From NCBI GenBank assembly GCA_964016875.1, contig OZ024724.1, positions 33,937,786 through 34,001,785 on the forward strand: DNA of 64,000 nucleotides, written 5' to 3'. A program made the translations under genes and the position numbers. Below the pieces are notes generated by a model that worked only from the letters and a program-made list of their open reading frames with translations, had not been told where the DNA came from and made no database searches. Source of the stretch: Fallopia convolvulus. Taxonomy: Eukaryota > Streptophyta > Magnoliopsida > Caryophyllales > Polygonaceae. Each line of letters opens with the position of its first letter. Within the stretch, counting starts at the first letter, position 1. This document shows positions 38,040 to 50,571 of the stretch, in pieces.

Positions 38040-39660
38040 AGCTCATCCGGCATGATATCTTCAAACTCCTTCAAAATAGACACAATAGAAGATGGAAGTG
38101 AAGAAATCTCGGATTTAATAATGGAAAGAAGGGGAACAAGTATGAAAAAAGAAAGACTCCCCTGAATAGATTTCTCGACGTCCCGACGCTTGGCTAATAG
38201 CAAACGATCCTGGCAAGTGCCTAGCAAAGGTGGCTCGGCGTCGGTGCTCGTCCGATCAGTTTCTGGGGCGATTTTTGGTGAGGTGATAGCCCCTGGAAGT
38301 TGTGGAAGATTGCCCCTGGAAACGTCGTGAAACTCGTCCCGTAGCTCCTGGAATCTGAGTTTTCGTGTAGCGACGGCGTGGTGAGCGACGCTGGGGTGTG
38401 TGCTCGGCGGTCCCTTGCTTAAATTGATATCTCCTGGGCGTTTTTTGTGCAGATCTGGTGGAAATTCAATTTTAAGGATTTTGGAGCTTGGAACACCGAG
38501 AGAAGTGTCAGAAATCTGCTTGAGGCCCTTTTTGTCAAAATCGGCGGCGTTCGGCGCGTTACCGATGCCTCTCGACGCAAACTGTCGACCCTCCTCCAGA
38601 TTTTGTCGGCGTTTTTCTTCTTGAACATCATGAGACTTGTTTTTGGATGGATTGGCACCAAGAGCGCCTGTGGAATACGCAGTCTTGCCCTCGGACGCCG
38701 CAAGCGTCTTGTTTGGCGCGCCGGTGCCGCTGTCGCTAGCCTTTTGTCTTTGCCTTTCGGCTTCATCCTGTAGAGCTTCACTAGGAGACATAGGTAAGAG
38801 AGTCACGCGCTTCCCATGGTAATTGAACTTGTAAGTGTTCAAATACCCGTCGTGAAGCACGCGACGATCGTATTGCCATGGACGCCCCAACAAGAGGTGC
38901 GTGGCGTCCATCGACGTTACGTCACATAAAATAGAATCCGAATATTGACCAATTGAAAAGTTGAAGATTACCTGTTTGTCGACCCAATCTCCTCCTTCAT
39001 TTGATATCCATTGAAGCTTGAATGGTTGAGGGTGTGGCGTGGTCGGCAACTTGAAGTGATCGACAACTTTCTTTGAGAGGAAGTTTGCACAACTCCCGGA
39101 ATCTATTATGACACTCAGTGAGACATTATTGACCAAACATCGGGTGTGAAAAAGTTGCTCGCGTTGGTCCGTGCGTGGTGCTTCACGAACGCTAAGGGCG
39201 CGCCGAGTAACTAGGCCGAGCTTGGCCACGCCGAGGGCATCCGATGGATCGCAGTCGAGCTCGGCGGCGTCGATCTCATGCGGCTCAACTTCTACATCCT
39301 CCTCACTGTCATATGGCTCGCCTTGAGTGGTGAATAAAACCTTCTTGTTGTTTGGACAGTTCCGTTGCATATGGCCACGTCCCCCGCACTTGTAGCACGC
39401 CATGTCACGGACTCGATCGGCGTTTGGCTCAGCGGTGCGCGGTGCGGCTGGGGCCTTGGCTTGCGAGGCCTCGGCCTTCTCTTTGGAACCTGTCGAAGGG
39501 CTAGGCAAAGAAGGAGCAAACCAATTAGTAGATAAACCAGATTGACTAGAGTTGGACACATACCTTGAATTGGACCATCCCGATTTGGTGCGCATCTCTT
39601 GTTTGTGGATTTGCATGGCGGTGTGCACCAAATTGTTGATGTCTTTATTGGGAGGATTTC
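38040..39660 (-). pseudogene. gag zinc knuckle and aspartic protease of the CRM-like element
   Basis: An open frame of 585 codons covers 37874-39631. Its N-terminal part carries the nucleocapsid zinc knuckle CYKCGGRGHMQRNC (CX2CX4HX4C, all four ligands present), which binds element RNA. Next comes an aspartic protease domain with the catalytic triad region VIIDSGSCANFLS and the downstream LLLGRPWQYDRR, the usual form in Ty3/gypsy elements; it cleaves the polyprotein. After a charged linker the frame reaches the start of the RT domain (LKEFEDIMPDEL), where a shift near 38040 moves the continuation to another frame. Locally the protease itself looks intact. Confidence 0.86.
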
Positions 39661-41123
39661 CAACCTATCTTGAATCGACTGCCTTAAACCCAAAAGGAAC
39701 CTCGTCTTCATTACGGAGGTGAGACGCTCATCCCCGCCTTGAAGAACATTTCTTCGAGTTTGGAAAAATATTCCTCCGGCATCATTGTCCCTTGTTTGAT
39801 ACGCATGATCTCGATGTGCATCTTGTCCTTGTAATCTGCTGGAATGTACCTCTTTTTCAAGATATAGACGAGTTGATGCCACTCACGGATTAGGGGCTTT
39901 CCTTTTCGAATCCTTTCGGACTCGAATCGGTTCCACCAAGTCCTTGCGGCACCAACAAAGTGGAGCGTCACAACCTCCACCTTTTTGTCGTTCTCGTAAC
40001 CTAAATGACGGAGCGTGTGCTCCGTGCCCTGTAACCACTCCAAAAACACATCAGGATCATAAGAACCGGAAAAGGTTTCGAATTTTACCTTGACATCCCG
40101 ACGTTGTTGTCGTGGATCCCGAGCATCGCGGCGATCTCGATCGCGCCGAGGGCTGTCACGCCGAGGCGAATAGGCGCGCCTGTCGCGCCGATGCCGAGAC
40201 TGTCCTCGATGCGGATCATCATCTCCATCGTCCGGATCGTCTCCACCGTAAGGCGTCCGAGGACGCCGATCGTCGCGATCCCTGTCGCACCGTCCATGCG
40301 CGCCGTGCGTGCGACCCGAGCCATAGACTCGATCGTACTCGGTGCGATGCTTGGCAAGGCGCGACGGTGGGATCCAATCCGAAGGCCGGTTGTCATGTTC
40401 TTCCGGATCCTGCACATTTGGATGCTCAAACGAAGATTCATTAGAATAATCCGAGAACTCATCGTACTCGTTTTCAAACTCCGAGAACGGACTACGAGCA
40501 CTTTGATGCCCGAGGTCGTCCTCAACTCTATAGGCATCAGCGTCGTAATACTTGGCCCCGTGCTTCCGCTTTGGAGTTTCATACACATACGCCGGCGACT
40601 TGTTCTTTTTCTTTCTTTTGGGATCCCCACTCGTATGTCGACGTCTATACTCCTCGGAGTTGTACTCCTCATCGGAATATACATTGTAAACTTGTGTGTC
40701 CCGATAATCTCGCGCCACTTGATAGCGATCTGCGGTCCGGGGACCACCATCGTGCCGATCAAATTGGCGACTTTCTTTTATCGACTCCATGCGTTGCATG
40801 GTGCCGAATTGTGATGAAGGCTGGGCGTGCTTCTTCCCCTTTGCGTTGGCATGAGCAACGTCCTCCGCGGACATGCCCGACACGCCATGGATCTTGGAAG
40901 CTAAGCCATGCGGCTGTGGCACGGTGTGCTTCGATTGAGTTTGGCTCGCCGCCAAGAGACGTTCGAGCTCTTTTATGTGCGCGACGGCTTCGGGGTTCCA
41001 CGTCTCTCGATTTTGGGTAGGGTTTTGGCCCTCGATGGGGTTGTTGTTTCCACCGTCTCCCGACTCCGACATAGTACCTATGGTAACACCAGTCATCGAA
41101 GCAAGTAAGAAGTTCACAAGCAA
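39660..41123 (-). pseudogene. gag: gag (capsid region) of the CRM-like element, frameshifted
   Basis: Gag forms the virus-like particle and packages element RNA. A 470-codon frame (39711-41123) opens with a non-conserved lead. The likely true start is Met18 (about 41072, MSESGDGG). A long acidic and arginine-rich spacer with many RD/RR/SPRR repeats follows, and then the retrotransposon gag core with VKFETFSGSYDPDVFLEWL, the AARTWWNRFESERI segment and YIPADYKDKM. This layout resembles plant chromovirus CRM gag. The frame shifts near 39720, and the core continues in the next frame (ERLTSVMKTRFLLGLRQSIQ). It shifts again near 39660 before the zinc knuckle. These breaks make the copy non-functional. 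Confidence 0.85.
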
Positions 41124-41785
41124 CTAAACAAGAGTTACAGTTCGCTTAAGTCAAGCCGACCCTTGTGTTCAAACCACACGTTGAAGGATTGGCAAGGCTA
41201 AAGGTCACTCAAACTCAATCAAAGAAGTGGATCCGAAAATTACAATGCAAGCTAAGCAAGACAAGGCAAGTTCGAAACCAAAAACTCAAGGCAAGCAATG
41301 ATACGAATGAAAGGTGCGAAATTTGCAAACAAAAGTGAAGGATCTTGCCTTATTTTGGCTTGTGATCTTCACGAGAATTATGTTCTTTTTTTTTTTAATC
41401 CAATCGACTAGTTACCTTATTTTGGCTTTATAGTCGAAGAACAAATTTTTTTTTTTAACAAGCAAGTCGGACATGGTTTTCTCCTCTAGAACCGATTCAA
41501 GCAATGAGATAATCAACACGCAAATAATCACACGAAGCACAAGAGAAATTGGCAAAACAAGTCCTATGTTCATGCAACTAGCAAGACAAAGCAACAACTT
41601 CACCAAAATCAATAGATCGAATGAGTTAGGGTACGGTTGATTTTTTTTGAATGAATTACGAAACAAAGAAAAAAAAATTGGACCCTAGATGGCGGATATG
41701 CGAAGTGGAGGATGAGTCTAGGGTTTGAATTGGCGGAGAGACGTGTGAGAATGAACTAGAAGGGTTGAACGAGACTTACTCAAAC
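41124..41785 (-). other. 5' untranslated leader of the CRM-like element
   Basis: About 660 bp lie between the primer site and gag. They contain several T- and A-runs (for example at 41389-41396 and 41448-41457) and no convincing coding frame. An 84-codon open frame at 41412-41666 has no recognisable motif. It is probably non-coding leader with packaging signals. Confidence 0.6.
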
Positions 41786-41801
41786 CTTGGCTCTGATGCC
41801 A
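41786..41801 (-). other. Primer-binding site for initiator tRNA-Met
   Basis: Two bases inside the 5' LTR the minus strand reads TGGCATCAGAGCCAAG. This matches the common plant TGGTATCAGAGCC primer site with one change (T to C at position 4). It marks the start of the internal region and fixes the minus-strand orientation. Confidence 0.85.
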
Positions 41802-41803
41802 GT

Positions 41804-42784
41804 TGATGCGTCCCTCGCTTGGGATGCTTCGGAGCGATCGTGGGCTTGAGTATTAGGTCTCCAATTGGCGTAGCGGGCAGCTGGTTTTTTGGTGATTTGG
41901 TTCGAACAATCAACGAGAAACAAGAACACAAGAACAATTGCGAGATTTAGAGGTGGCGGCACAACACAAGAAGGGAAAATAAGGAGAAACCTCTACTTTA
42001 ATTAACCCTAATATGTGTGCTGAATTGAAACATATGCGTACGCCCCCTTATATAGGGAGGCGGCTGAAGAAAACTCAAAGAAACCCTAATCTATCGGCGG
42101 CGCGCCTAGGGCAAGCTTGCAAACTTAGGCCCAACGGCGCGGTCCGAAAATGATCGGCGCAAGGCCCATAAAAGTCTTTCTAAATGTGTAAAACCAACAA
42201 TAGAAATGTTCCATAATAGAAAGAATGCATAAAAGTACTAAAAACGGATAGGTCGTCCATGACCGTGCCGGGAGTGTCACGACAAGGGCTGTCGCGACGC
42301 TGGCAAGGCTGGGACTCGGCGCTGGCGAAGTCACGGGGCGCATCGGGGCGCTGGCGAGGTCGCTGGCACGACGCGGGACGTTGGTGACGGCGCTAGCGAG
42401 GTCTCGAGGACTTGAGGTTCGTCGTTGCTTCCTAGAACCTCAAGTTGAGACTCGATTCCGAGGCCCGATGCGAGAACCTCAAGTTTGGCTCCGAGGTCTT
42501 GGCGAAGGCTGGAGGCGACCTCGTCTTGCAATCCGATGCTCGAGGAGGGCGTGCCTTGGCGAGGTCGATCCGAGAGCTCGAAGCGAGGTTCCTCGGCGCC
42601 GATGGTGGTGATGGTGCCGAGCGAGGTTGCGGTGTAGGGCGCGCCGTGGCCTGCGGAGAGGCGCGCCACAAGAGACCTCGTTGCGTATTGGATTGCTCGG
42701 GTTCTGGCACAAGTGATGGGGCCATCCGAGCGAAGAGTGAATGCGTCGTCCTCTTGGCTAGCATCCATGACAGGGGTCGCATCA
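41804..42784 (-). repeat. 5' LTR of the CRM-like element
   Basis: This 981-bp LTR has the same TGATGCG/CGCATCA ends as the 3' LTR. On the minus strand it is followed directly by the tRNA primer site. GC-rich patches (CGCGCC, GAGGTCG) contrast with the AT-rich satellite around it. Confidence 0.9.
42048..42057 (-). promoter_or_regulatory. Probable TATA box of the CRM-like 5' LTR
   Basis: The minus strand reads CCTATATAAGGGGG. The same box is kept in the 3' LTR at about 34714-34722. Its position well inside the LTR, upstream of gag, suits the transcription start region. No transcription data support it. Confidence 0.55.
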
Positions 42785-42789
42785 CATAA
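42785..42789. repeat. Target-site duplication, right copy (CATAA)
   Basis: CATAA follows the LTR end CGCATCA, after which the monomer resumes as GCATAAGGAATGAGG. Confidence 0.88.
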
Positions 42790-45700
42790 GCATAAGGAAT
42801 GAGGATAGTATTAAGCCAATAAGCACATTTTTCACTATAAAAGTAAGACCGATCGAATCAAAGTATAACTTCAAACCTAGAAACCGAATGCCATATTTAG
42901 GAGTTACATGTACATGGACATTTCATAGAACACTTGGCGTGAAATGTTAGATCACAAGTCATTTTAAAGGCAAAAGGAGAAAAAATAAGTGATCTTTAAA
43001 GACATCTAAGCATAAGCATAAAGAATGAGGATAGTATCAAGCCAATAAGCACATTCTGCACTACAAAATCGAGACTGATCCAATAAAAGCATAAATTCGA
43101 ACCTACAAACCGAGTGCCACATTTAGGAGTGACATTTACATGGACATTTCATCGAACACTTGGCGTGCAACGATAGATTAGAAGTCATTTTAAAGGCAAA
43201 CGGATAAAAAACAAGTGATCTTTAAAGACATCTATTCATAAGCATAATGAATGAGGATAGTATCAAGCCAATAAGCACATTCTGCACTATAAAATAAAGA
43301 CAGATCGAATAAAAGCATAAGTTCACCTAGAAACCGAATGCCACATTTAGGAGTGACATTTGCATGGACATTTCATCGGACACTTGGCGTGCAATGTTAG
43401 TTAGATCACAAGTCATTTTAAAGGCGAAAGGAGAAAAAACAAGTGAACTTTAAAGACATTTAGGTACAAGCATAAAGAATGAGGATAGTATCAAGCCAAT
43501 AAGCACATTCTGCACTACAAAATCAAGACTGATCCAATAAAAGCATAAATTCGAACCTACAAACCGAGTGCCACATTTAGGAGTGACATTTACATGGACA
43601 TTTCATATAACACTTGGCGTTCAATGGTAGATCACAAATCAAATTTTAAAGGCAAAAGGGGAAAAAACAAGTGAACTTTAAAGACATCTAGGCATAAGCA
43701 TAAACTATGAGGATAGTATCAAGCCAATAAGCACATTCTGCACTACAAAATCAAGACGTATCGAATAAAAGCAGAAGATCAAACCAAGGAATCAAATGCC
43801 ACATTTAGGAGTTACATTTACATGGACATTTCATCGAACACTTGGCGTGAAATGTTAGATCACAACTCATTTTAAAGGAAAATGGAGAAAAAACAAGTGA
43901 ACTTTAAAGACATCTAGGCAAAAGAATAAAGAATGAGGATAGTATTAAGCCAATAAGCACATTCTGCACTACAAAATCAAGACCAATCCAATAAAAGAAT
44001 AAATTCAAACCTAGAAACCGAATACCACATTTAGGAGTGACATTTACATGGACATTTCATCGAACACTTGGCGTGCCATGTTAGATGACAAATCATTTTA
44101 AAGGCAAAATGAGAAAGAACAAGTGAACTTTAAAGACATCTAGGCATAAACATAAAGAATGAGGATAGTATTAAGCCAATAAGCACATTATGCACTACAA
44201 AATCAAGATGTATCTAAAAAAAGCATAAATTCAAACCTTGACACCGAATGCCACATTTAGGAGTGACATTTACATGGATATTTGATCAAACACTTGGCGT
44301 GCAATGTTAGATCACACATCTAATTTTAAAGGCAAAAGGAGAAAAAAATAGTGGATTTAAAGACATATAGGCATAAGCATAAAGAATGAGGATAGTATTA
44401 AGCCAATAAGCATATTCTGCACTATAAAAGCAAGACCGATCGAATAAAAGTAATTTCAAACCTAGAAACCGAATGTCATATTTAGGAGTTACATTTACGT
44501 GGACATTTCATCGAACACTTGGCGTGAAATGTTAGATCACAAGTCATTTTAAAGGCAAAAGGAGAAAAAACAAGTGATTTTTAAACACATCTAGGCATAA
44601 GCATAAAGAATGGGGATAGTATCAAGCCAATAAGCACATTCTGCACTACAAAATCAATACCTATTCAATAAAAGCTCAAATTCTAACCTAGAAACCGAAT
44701 GCCACATTTAGGAGTGACATTTACATGGACATTTCATTGAACACTTGGCGTGCAATGGTAGATCACAAGTCATATTTTTAAGGCAAAAGGAGAAAAAACA
44801 AGTGAACTTTAAAGACATCTAGGCAAAACATAAAGTATGAGGATAATATCAAGCCAATAAGCACATTCTTCACTACAAAATCAAGACGTATCGAATAAAA
44901 GCGTAAATTCAAACGTAGAAACCGAATGACACATTTAGGAGTTAGATTTACATGGACATTTCATTGAACATTTGGCGTGAAATGGTAGATCACAAGTCAG
45001 TTAAAAGGTAAAAGGAGAAAAAACAAGTGAATTTAAAGACATATAGGCATAAGCATAAAAAATGAGGATATTATTAAGCCAATAAGCACATTCTTCACTA
45101 TAAAAGCAAGACCGATCGACTAAAAGTAAAAATTCAAACCTAGAAACCGAATGCCATATTTAGGAGTTACATTTACATGGACATTTCATCAAACACTTGG
45201 CGAGAAATGTTAGATCACAAGTCACTTTAAAGGCAAAAGGAGAAAAAAGAAGTGAACTAGCAAGACATCTAGGCATAAGCATAAAGAATGAGTATAGTAT
45301 CAAGTCAATAAGCACATTCTGCACTACAAAATCAAGACCGATCCAATAAACGCTCAAATTCTAACCTAGAAACTGAATGCCACATTTAGAAGTGAGATTT
45401 ACATGGACATTTCATCGAACACTGGGCGTACCATGTTAGATCACAAGTCATTTTAAAGGCAAAATGAGAAAAAACAAGTGAACTTTAAAGACATCTAGGC
45501 ATAAGCATAAAGAATGAGGATGGTATCAAGCCAATAAGCACATTATGCACTACAAAATCAAGATATATCTAAAAAAAGCATAAATTCAAACCTAGAAATC
45601 GAATGCCACATTTAGGAGTGTCATTTACATGGACATTTGATCGAACACTTGGCGTGCAATGTTAGATCACAAGTCAAATTTTAAAGGCAAAAGAAGAAAA

Positions 45701-48700
45701 AACAAGTGATCTTTAAAAACATCTAGGCATAAGCATAAAGAATGAGGATAGTATCAAGCCAATAAGCACATTCTGCACTACAAAATCAAGACCGATCCAA
45801 TAAACGCATAAATTCAAACCTAGAAACCGAATGCCACATTTAGGAGTGACATTTACATGGACATTTCATCGAACACTTGGCGTGCAAGGTTAGATCACAA
45901 GTCATTTTAAAGTCAAAAGGAGAAAAAAGAAGTGAACTTTAAAGACATCTAAGCATATGCATAAAGAATGAGGATAGTATCAAGCCAATAAGCACATTCT
46001 GCACTACAAAATCAAGACTGATCCAATAAAAGCATAAATTCGAACCTACAAACCGAATGCCACATTTAGGAGTGACATTTACATGGACATTTCATCGAAC
46101 ACTTGGCGTTCAATGGTAGATTACAAATCAAATTTTAAAGGCAAAAGGGGAAAAAACAAGTGAACTTTAAAGACATCTAGGCATAAGCATAAACTATGGG
46201 GATAGTATCAAGCCAATAAGCACATTCTGCACTACAAAATCAAGACGTATCGAATAAAAGCATAAGATCAAACCAAGGAATCAAATGCCACATTTAGGAG
46301 TTACATTTACATGGACATTTCATCGAACACTTGGCGTGAAATGTTAGATCACAAGTCATTTTAAAGGAAAATGGAGAAAAAACAAGTGAACTTTAAAGAC
46401 ATCTAGGCAAAAGAATAAAGAATGAGGATAGTACTAAGCCAATAAGCACATTCTGCACTACAAAATCAAGACCAATCCAATAAAAGAATAAATTCAAACC
46501 TAGAAACCGAATACCACATTTAGGAGTGACATTTACATGGACATTTCATCGAACACTTGGCGTGCCATGTTAGATGACGAATCATTTTAAAGGCAAAATG
46601 AGAAAGAACAGGTGAACTTTAAAGACATCTAGGCATAAACATAAAGAATGAGGATAGTATTAAGCCAATAAGTACATTATGCACTACAAAATCAAGATGT
46701 ATCTATAAAAAGCATAAATTCAAACCTTGACACCGAATGCCACATTTAGGAGTGACATTTACATGGATATTTGATCAAACACTTGGCGTGCAATGTTAGA
46801 TCACACATCTAATTTTAAAGGCAAAAGGAGAAAAAAATAGTGGATTTATAGACATATAGGCATAAGTATAAAGAATGAGGATAGTATTAAGCCAATAAGC
46901 ATATTCTGCACTATAAAAGCAAGACCGATCGAATAAAAGTAATTTCAAACCTAGAAACCGAATGCCATATTTAGGAGTTACATTTACGTGGACATTTCAC
47001 CGAACACTTGGCGTGAAATGTTAGATCACAAGTCATTTTAAAGGCAAAAGGAGAAAAAACAAGTGATTTTTAAAGACATCTAGGCATAAGCATAAAGAAT
47101 GGGGATAGTATCAAGCCAATAAGCACATTCTGCACTACAAAATCAAGACCTATTCAATAAAAGCTCAAATTCTAACCTAGAAACCGAATGCCACATTTAG
47201 GAGTGACATTTACCTGGACATTTCATTGAACACTTGGCGTGCAATGGTAGATCACAAGTCATATTTTAAAGGCAAAAGGAGAAAAAACAAGTGAAATTTA
47301 AAGACATCTAGGCAAAACATAAAGTATGAGGATAATATCAAGCCAATAAGCACATTCTTCACTACAAAATCAAGACGTATCGAATAAAAGCGTAAATTCA
47401 AACGTAGAAACCGAATGCCACATTTAGGAGTTAGATTTACATGGACATTTCATTGAACATTTGGCGTGAAATGGTAGATCACAAGTCAGTTAAAAGGTAA
47501 AAGGAGAAAAAACAAGTGAATTTAAAGACATATAGGCATAAGCATAAAAAATGAGGATATTATTAAGCCAATAAGCACATTCTTCACTATAAAAGCAAGA
47601 CAGATCGAATAAATGTAAAAATTCAAACCTAGAAACCGAATGCCATATTTAGGAGTTACATTTACATGGACATTTCATCGAACACTTGGAGTGAAATGTT
47701 AGATCACAAGTCATTTTAAAGGCAAACGGAGAATAAACAAGGTAACTTTAAAGACATCTAGGCGTAAGCATAAAGAATGAGGATAGTATCAAGCCAATAA
47801 GAACAGTCTACCCTACAAACTCAAATCCAATCCAATAAAAGCATAAATTCGACCCTAGAAACCAAATGCCACATTTAGGAGTGACATTTACATGGACATT
47901 TCATCGAACACTTGGCGTGCCATGTTAGATCACAAGTCATTTTAAAGGCAAAATGAGAAAGAATAGGTGAACTTTAAACACATCTAGGCATAAACATAAA
48001 GAATGAGGATAGTATCAAGCCAATAAGCAATTTATGCACAAAAAAATCAAGATGTACCTAAAAAAAGCATAAATTCAAACCTAGACACCGAATGCCACAT
48101 TTAGAAGTGACGTTTACATGGACATTTGATCGAACACTTGGCTTGCAATGCTAGATCACAAGTCAAATATTAAAGTTAAAAGGAGAATAAATAAGTGAAT
48201 TTAAAGCCATATAGGCATAAGCATAAAGAATGAGGATAGTATTAAGCCAATATGCACACTCTACACTATAAAAGCAACACCGATCGAATAAAAGTATAAA
48301 TTCAACCTAGAAACCGAATGCCATATTTAGGAGTTACATTTACATGGACATTTCATCAAACACTTGGCGAGAAATGTTAGATCACAAGTCATTTTAAAGG
48401 CAAAAGGAGAAAAAAGAAGTGAACTTGAAAGACATCTATGCATAAGCATAAAGAATGAGGATAGTACCAAGTCAATAAACACATTCTGCACTACAAAATC
48501 AAGACCGATCCAATAAAAGCTCAAATTCTAACCTAGAAACCGAATGCCACATTTAGGAGTGACATTTACATGGACATTTCATCGAACAGTTAGCGTGCAA
48601 TGGTAGATCACAAGTCATATTTTAAAGGCAAAAAGAGAAAAAACAAGTGAAATTTAAGGACATCTAGGCAAAACATAAAGTATGAGGATAATATCAAGCC

Positions 48701-50571
48701 AATAAGCACATTCTTCACTACAAAATCAAGACGTATCGAATAAAAGCATAATTTTAGATCACAAGTCAGTTTAAAGGCAAAAGGAGAAAAAACAAGTGAA
48801 TTTAAAGACATATAGGCATAAGCATAAAAAATGAGTATATTATTAAGCCAATAAGCCCATTCTGCACTATAAAAGCAAGACAGATCGAATAAAAGTATAA
48901 ATTCAAAACAAGAAACCGAATGCCATATTTAGGAGTTACATTTACATGGACATTTCATCGAACACTTGGCGTGAAATGTTAGATCACAAGTCATTTTAAA
49001 GGCAAAAGGAGAAAAAACAAGTGATCTTTAAAGACATCTAGGCATAAGCATAAAGTATGAAGATCGTATCAAGCCAATAAGCACATTTTGCACAACAAAA
49101 TCAAGACCGATCCAATAGAAGCATATATTCAAACCTAGAAATCGAATGCCACATTTAGGAGTGACTTTACATGGACATTTCATCGAACACTTGGCGTGTA
49201 ATGTTAGATCACAAGTCATTTAAATGCAAAAGGAGAAAAAATAAGTGACCTTTAAAGACATCAAGGCATAAGCATAAATAATGAGGATAGTATCGAGCCA
49301 ATAAGCATATTCTGCACTATAATAGCAAGACCGATTGAATAAAAGTATAAATTCAAACCTAGAAACCGAATGACATATTTAGGAGTTACATTTACATGGA
49401 CATATCATCGAACACTTGGCGTGAAATGTTAGATCACGAGTCATTTTAAAGGCAAAATGTGAAAAAAACAAGTGAACTTTATAGAAATCTAGGCATAAGC
49501 ATAAAGAATGAGGATAGTATCAAGCTAATAAGTACATTATGCACTACAAAATCAAGATGTTTCTAAAAAAAGCATAAATTCAAACCTAGAAACCGAATGC
49601 AACTTTTAGGAGTGACATTTATATGGACATTTGATCGAACACTTGGCGTGCAATGTTAGTTCACAAGTCAAATTTTAAAGTCAAAAGGAGAAAAAATAAT
49701 TGAATTTAAATACATATAGGCATAAGCATAAAGAATGAGGATAGTATTAAGCCAATAAGCACATTCTGCACTATAAAAGTAAGACCGATCGAATAAAAGT
49801 ATAAATTCAAACCTAGAAACCGAATGCCATATTTAGGAGTTACATTTACATGGACATTTCATCGAACACTTGGCGTGAAATGTTAGATCACAAGTCATTT
49901 TAAACGCAAAAGAGAAAAACAAGTGATCTTTAAAGACATCTAGGCATAAGCATAAAGAATGAGGATCGTATCAAGCTAATAAGCACATTCTGCACTACAA
50001 AATCAAGACCGATCCAAAAAAAGCATAAACTCAAACCTAGAAACCGAATGCCACATTTAGGAGTGACATTTACATGGACATTTCATCGAACACTTGGCGT
50101 GCAATGTTAGATCACAAGTCATTTTAAAGGCAAAAGGAGATAAAACAAGTGATCTTTAATGACATTTAGGCATAGGCATAAAGAATGAGGATAGTATCAA
50201 GCCAATAAGAACAGTCTGCACTACAAACTCAAGACCGATCCAATACAAGCATAAATTCGAATCTTGAAACCGAATGCCACATTTAGGAGTGACATCTAGG
50301 CATAAACATAAAGAATGAGGATAATGTCAAGCCAATAAGCACATTCTGCACCTCAAAATCAAGACCGATCGGATAAAAGCATAAATTCGCACCTAGAAAC
50401 CAAATGCCATCGTTAAGAGTGACATTTACATGGACATTTCATCGAACACTTGGCATGCCATGTTAGATCACAAGTCAAATTTTAAAGGCAAAAGGGAAAA
50501 AAGTGATCTTTAAAGACATATAGGCATAAGCATAAAGAATGAGGATAGTATCAAGCCAATAAACACATTAT
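42790..50571 (+). repeat. Diverged satellite right of the CRM-like element
   Basis: About 35 irregular monomers lie here in the usual orientation. Many have AAGTCAAATTTTAAAGGC (an extra 3-4 bp), GATGTATCTAAAAAAAGC or GCGTAAATTCAAACG variants. It includes a duplicated block of about 1.7 kb and joins at 48753 and 50291-50295 (GACAT shared by two monomer positions). No gene is seen. It ends at 50571, where another element is inserted. Confidence 0.9.
43490..47670 (+). repeat. Block of about 1.7 kb duplicated at an offset of about 2.49 kb
   Basis: About 43490-45180 and about 45980-47670 share the same ordered series of unusual variants. These are AACCTACAAACCGA, GGCGTTCAATGGTAG, AAGCATAAACTATG, GATCAAACCAAGGAATCA, TTCAAACCTTGACACCG, TAAAAGTAATTTCAAACC, AGGCAAAACATAAAGTATG and GCGTAAATTCAAACG. 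Offsets measured at several of these are 2488-2489 bp. Differences are scattered, so the duplication is older than those in 1-14920. A third, shorter relative of part of it lies at about 48100-48740. Confidence 0.8.

Larger units (their letters stand above)
34468..42784 (-). mobile_element. CRM-like Ty3/gypsy chromovirus, near full length, degenerate
   Basis: This 8317-bp LTR retrotransposon is inserted in the satellite. It has two LTRs of 971 and 981 bp with TGATGCG...CGCATCA ends, a primer site complementary to initiator tRNA-Met, a polypurine tract, and a perfect 5-bp target-site duplication CATAA (34463-34467 and 42785-42789). Removing the element and one CATAA restores an ordinary monomer. 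Protein order on the minus strand is gag, zinc knuckle, protease, reverse transcriptase, RNase H, integrase, i.e. Ty3/gypsy. TGATG/CATCA ends, the initiator-Met primer site and a polyprotein running into the 3' LTR with a GPITRARTR motif point to the CRM (centromeric chromovirus) clade. The frame is interrupted at least eight times, so this copy cannot supply its own proteins. By eye the LTRs differ at about 35 sites plus a 10-bp indel. Confidence 0.85.

Noticed and set aside
40104..40814. Plus-strand frame of 236 codons (and 110- and 149-codon frames nearby).
   Set aside because: Antisense shadow of the gag spacer rich in RD/RR codons of the CRM-like element; low-complexity mirror image with no motif.
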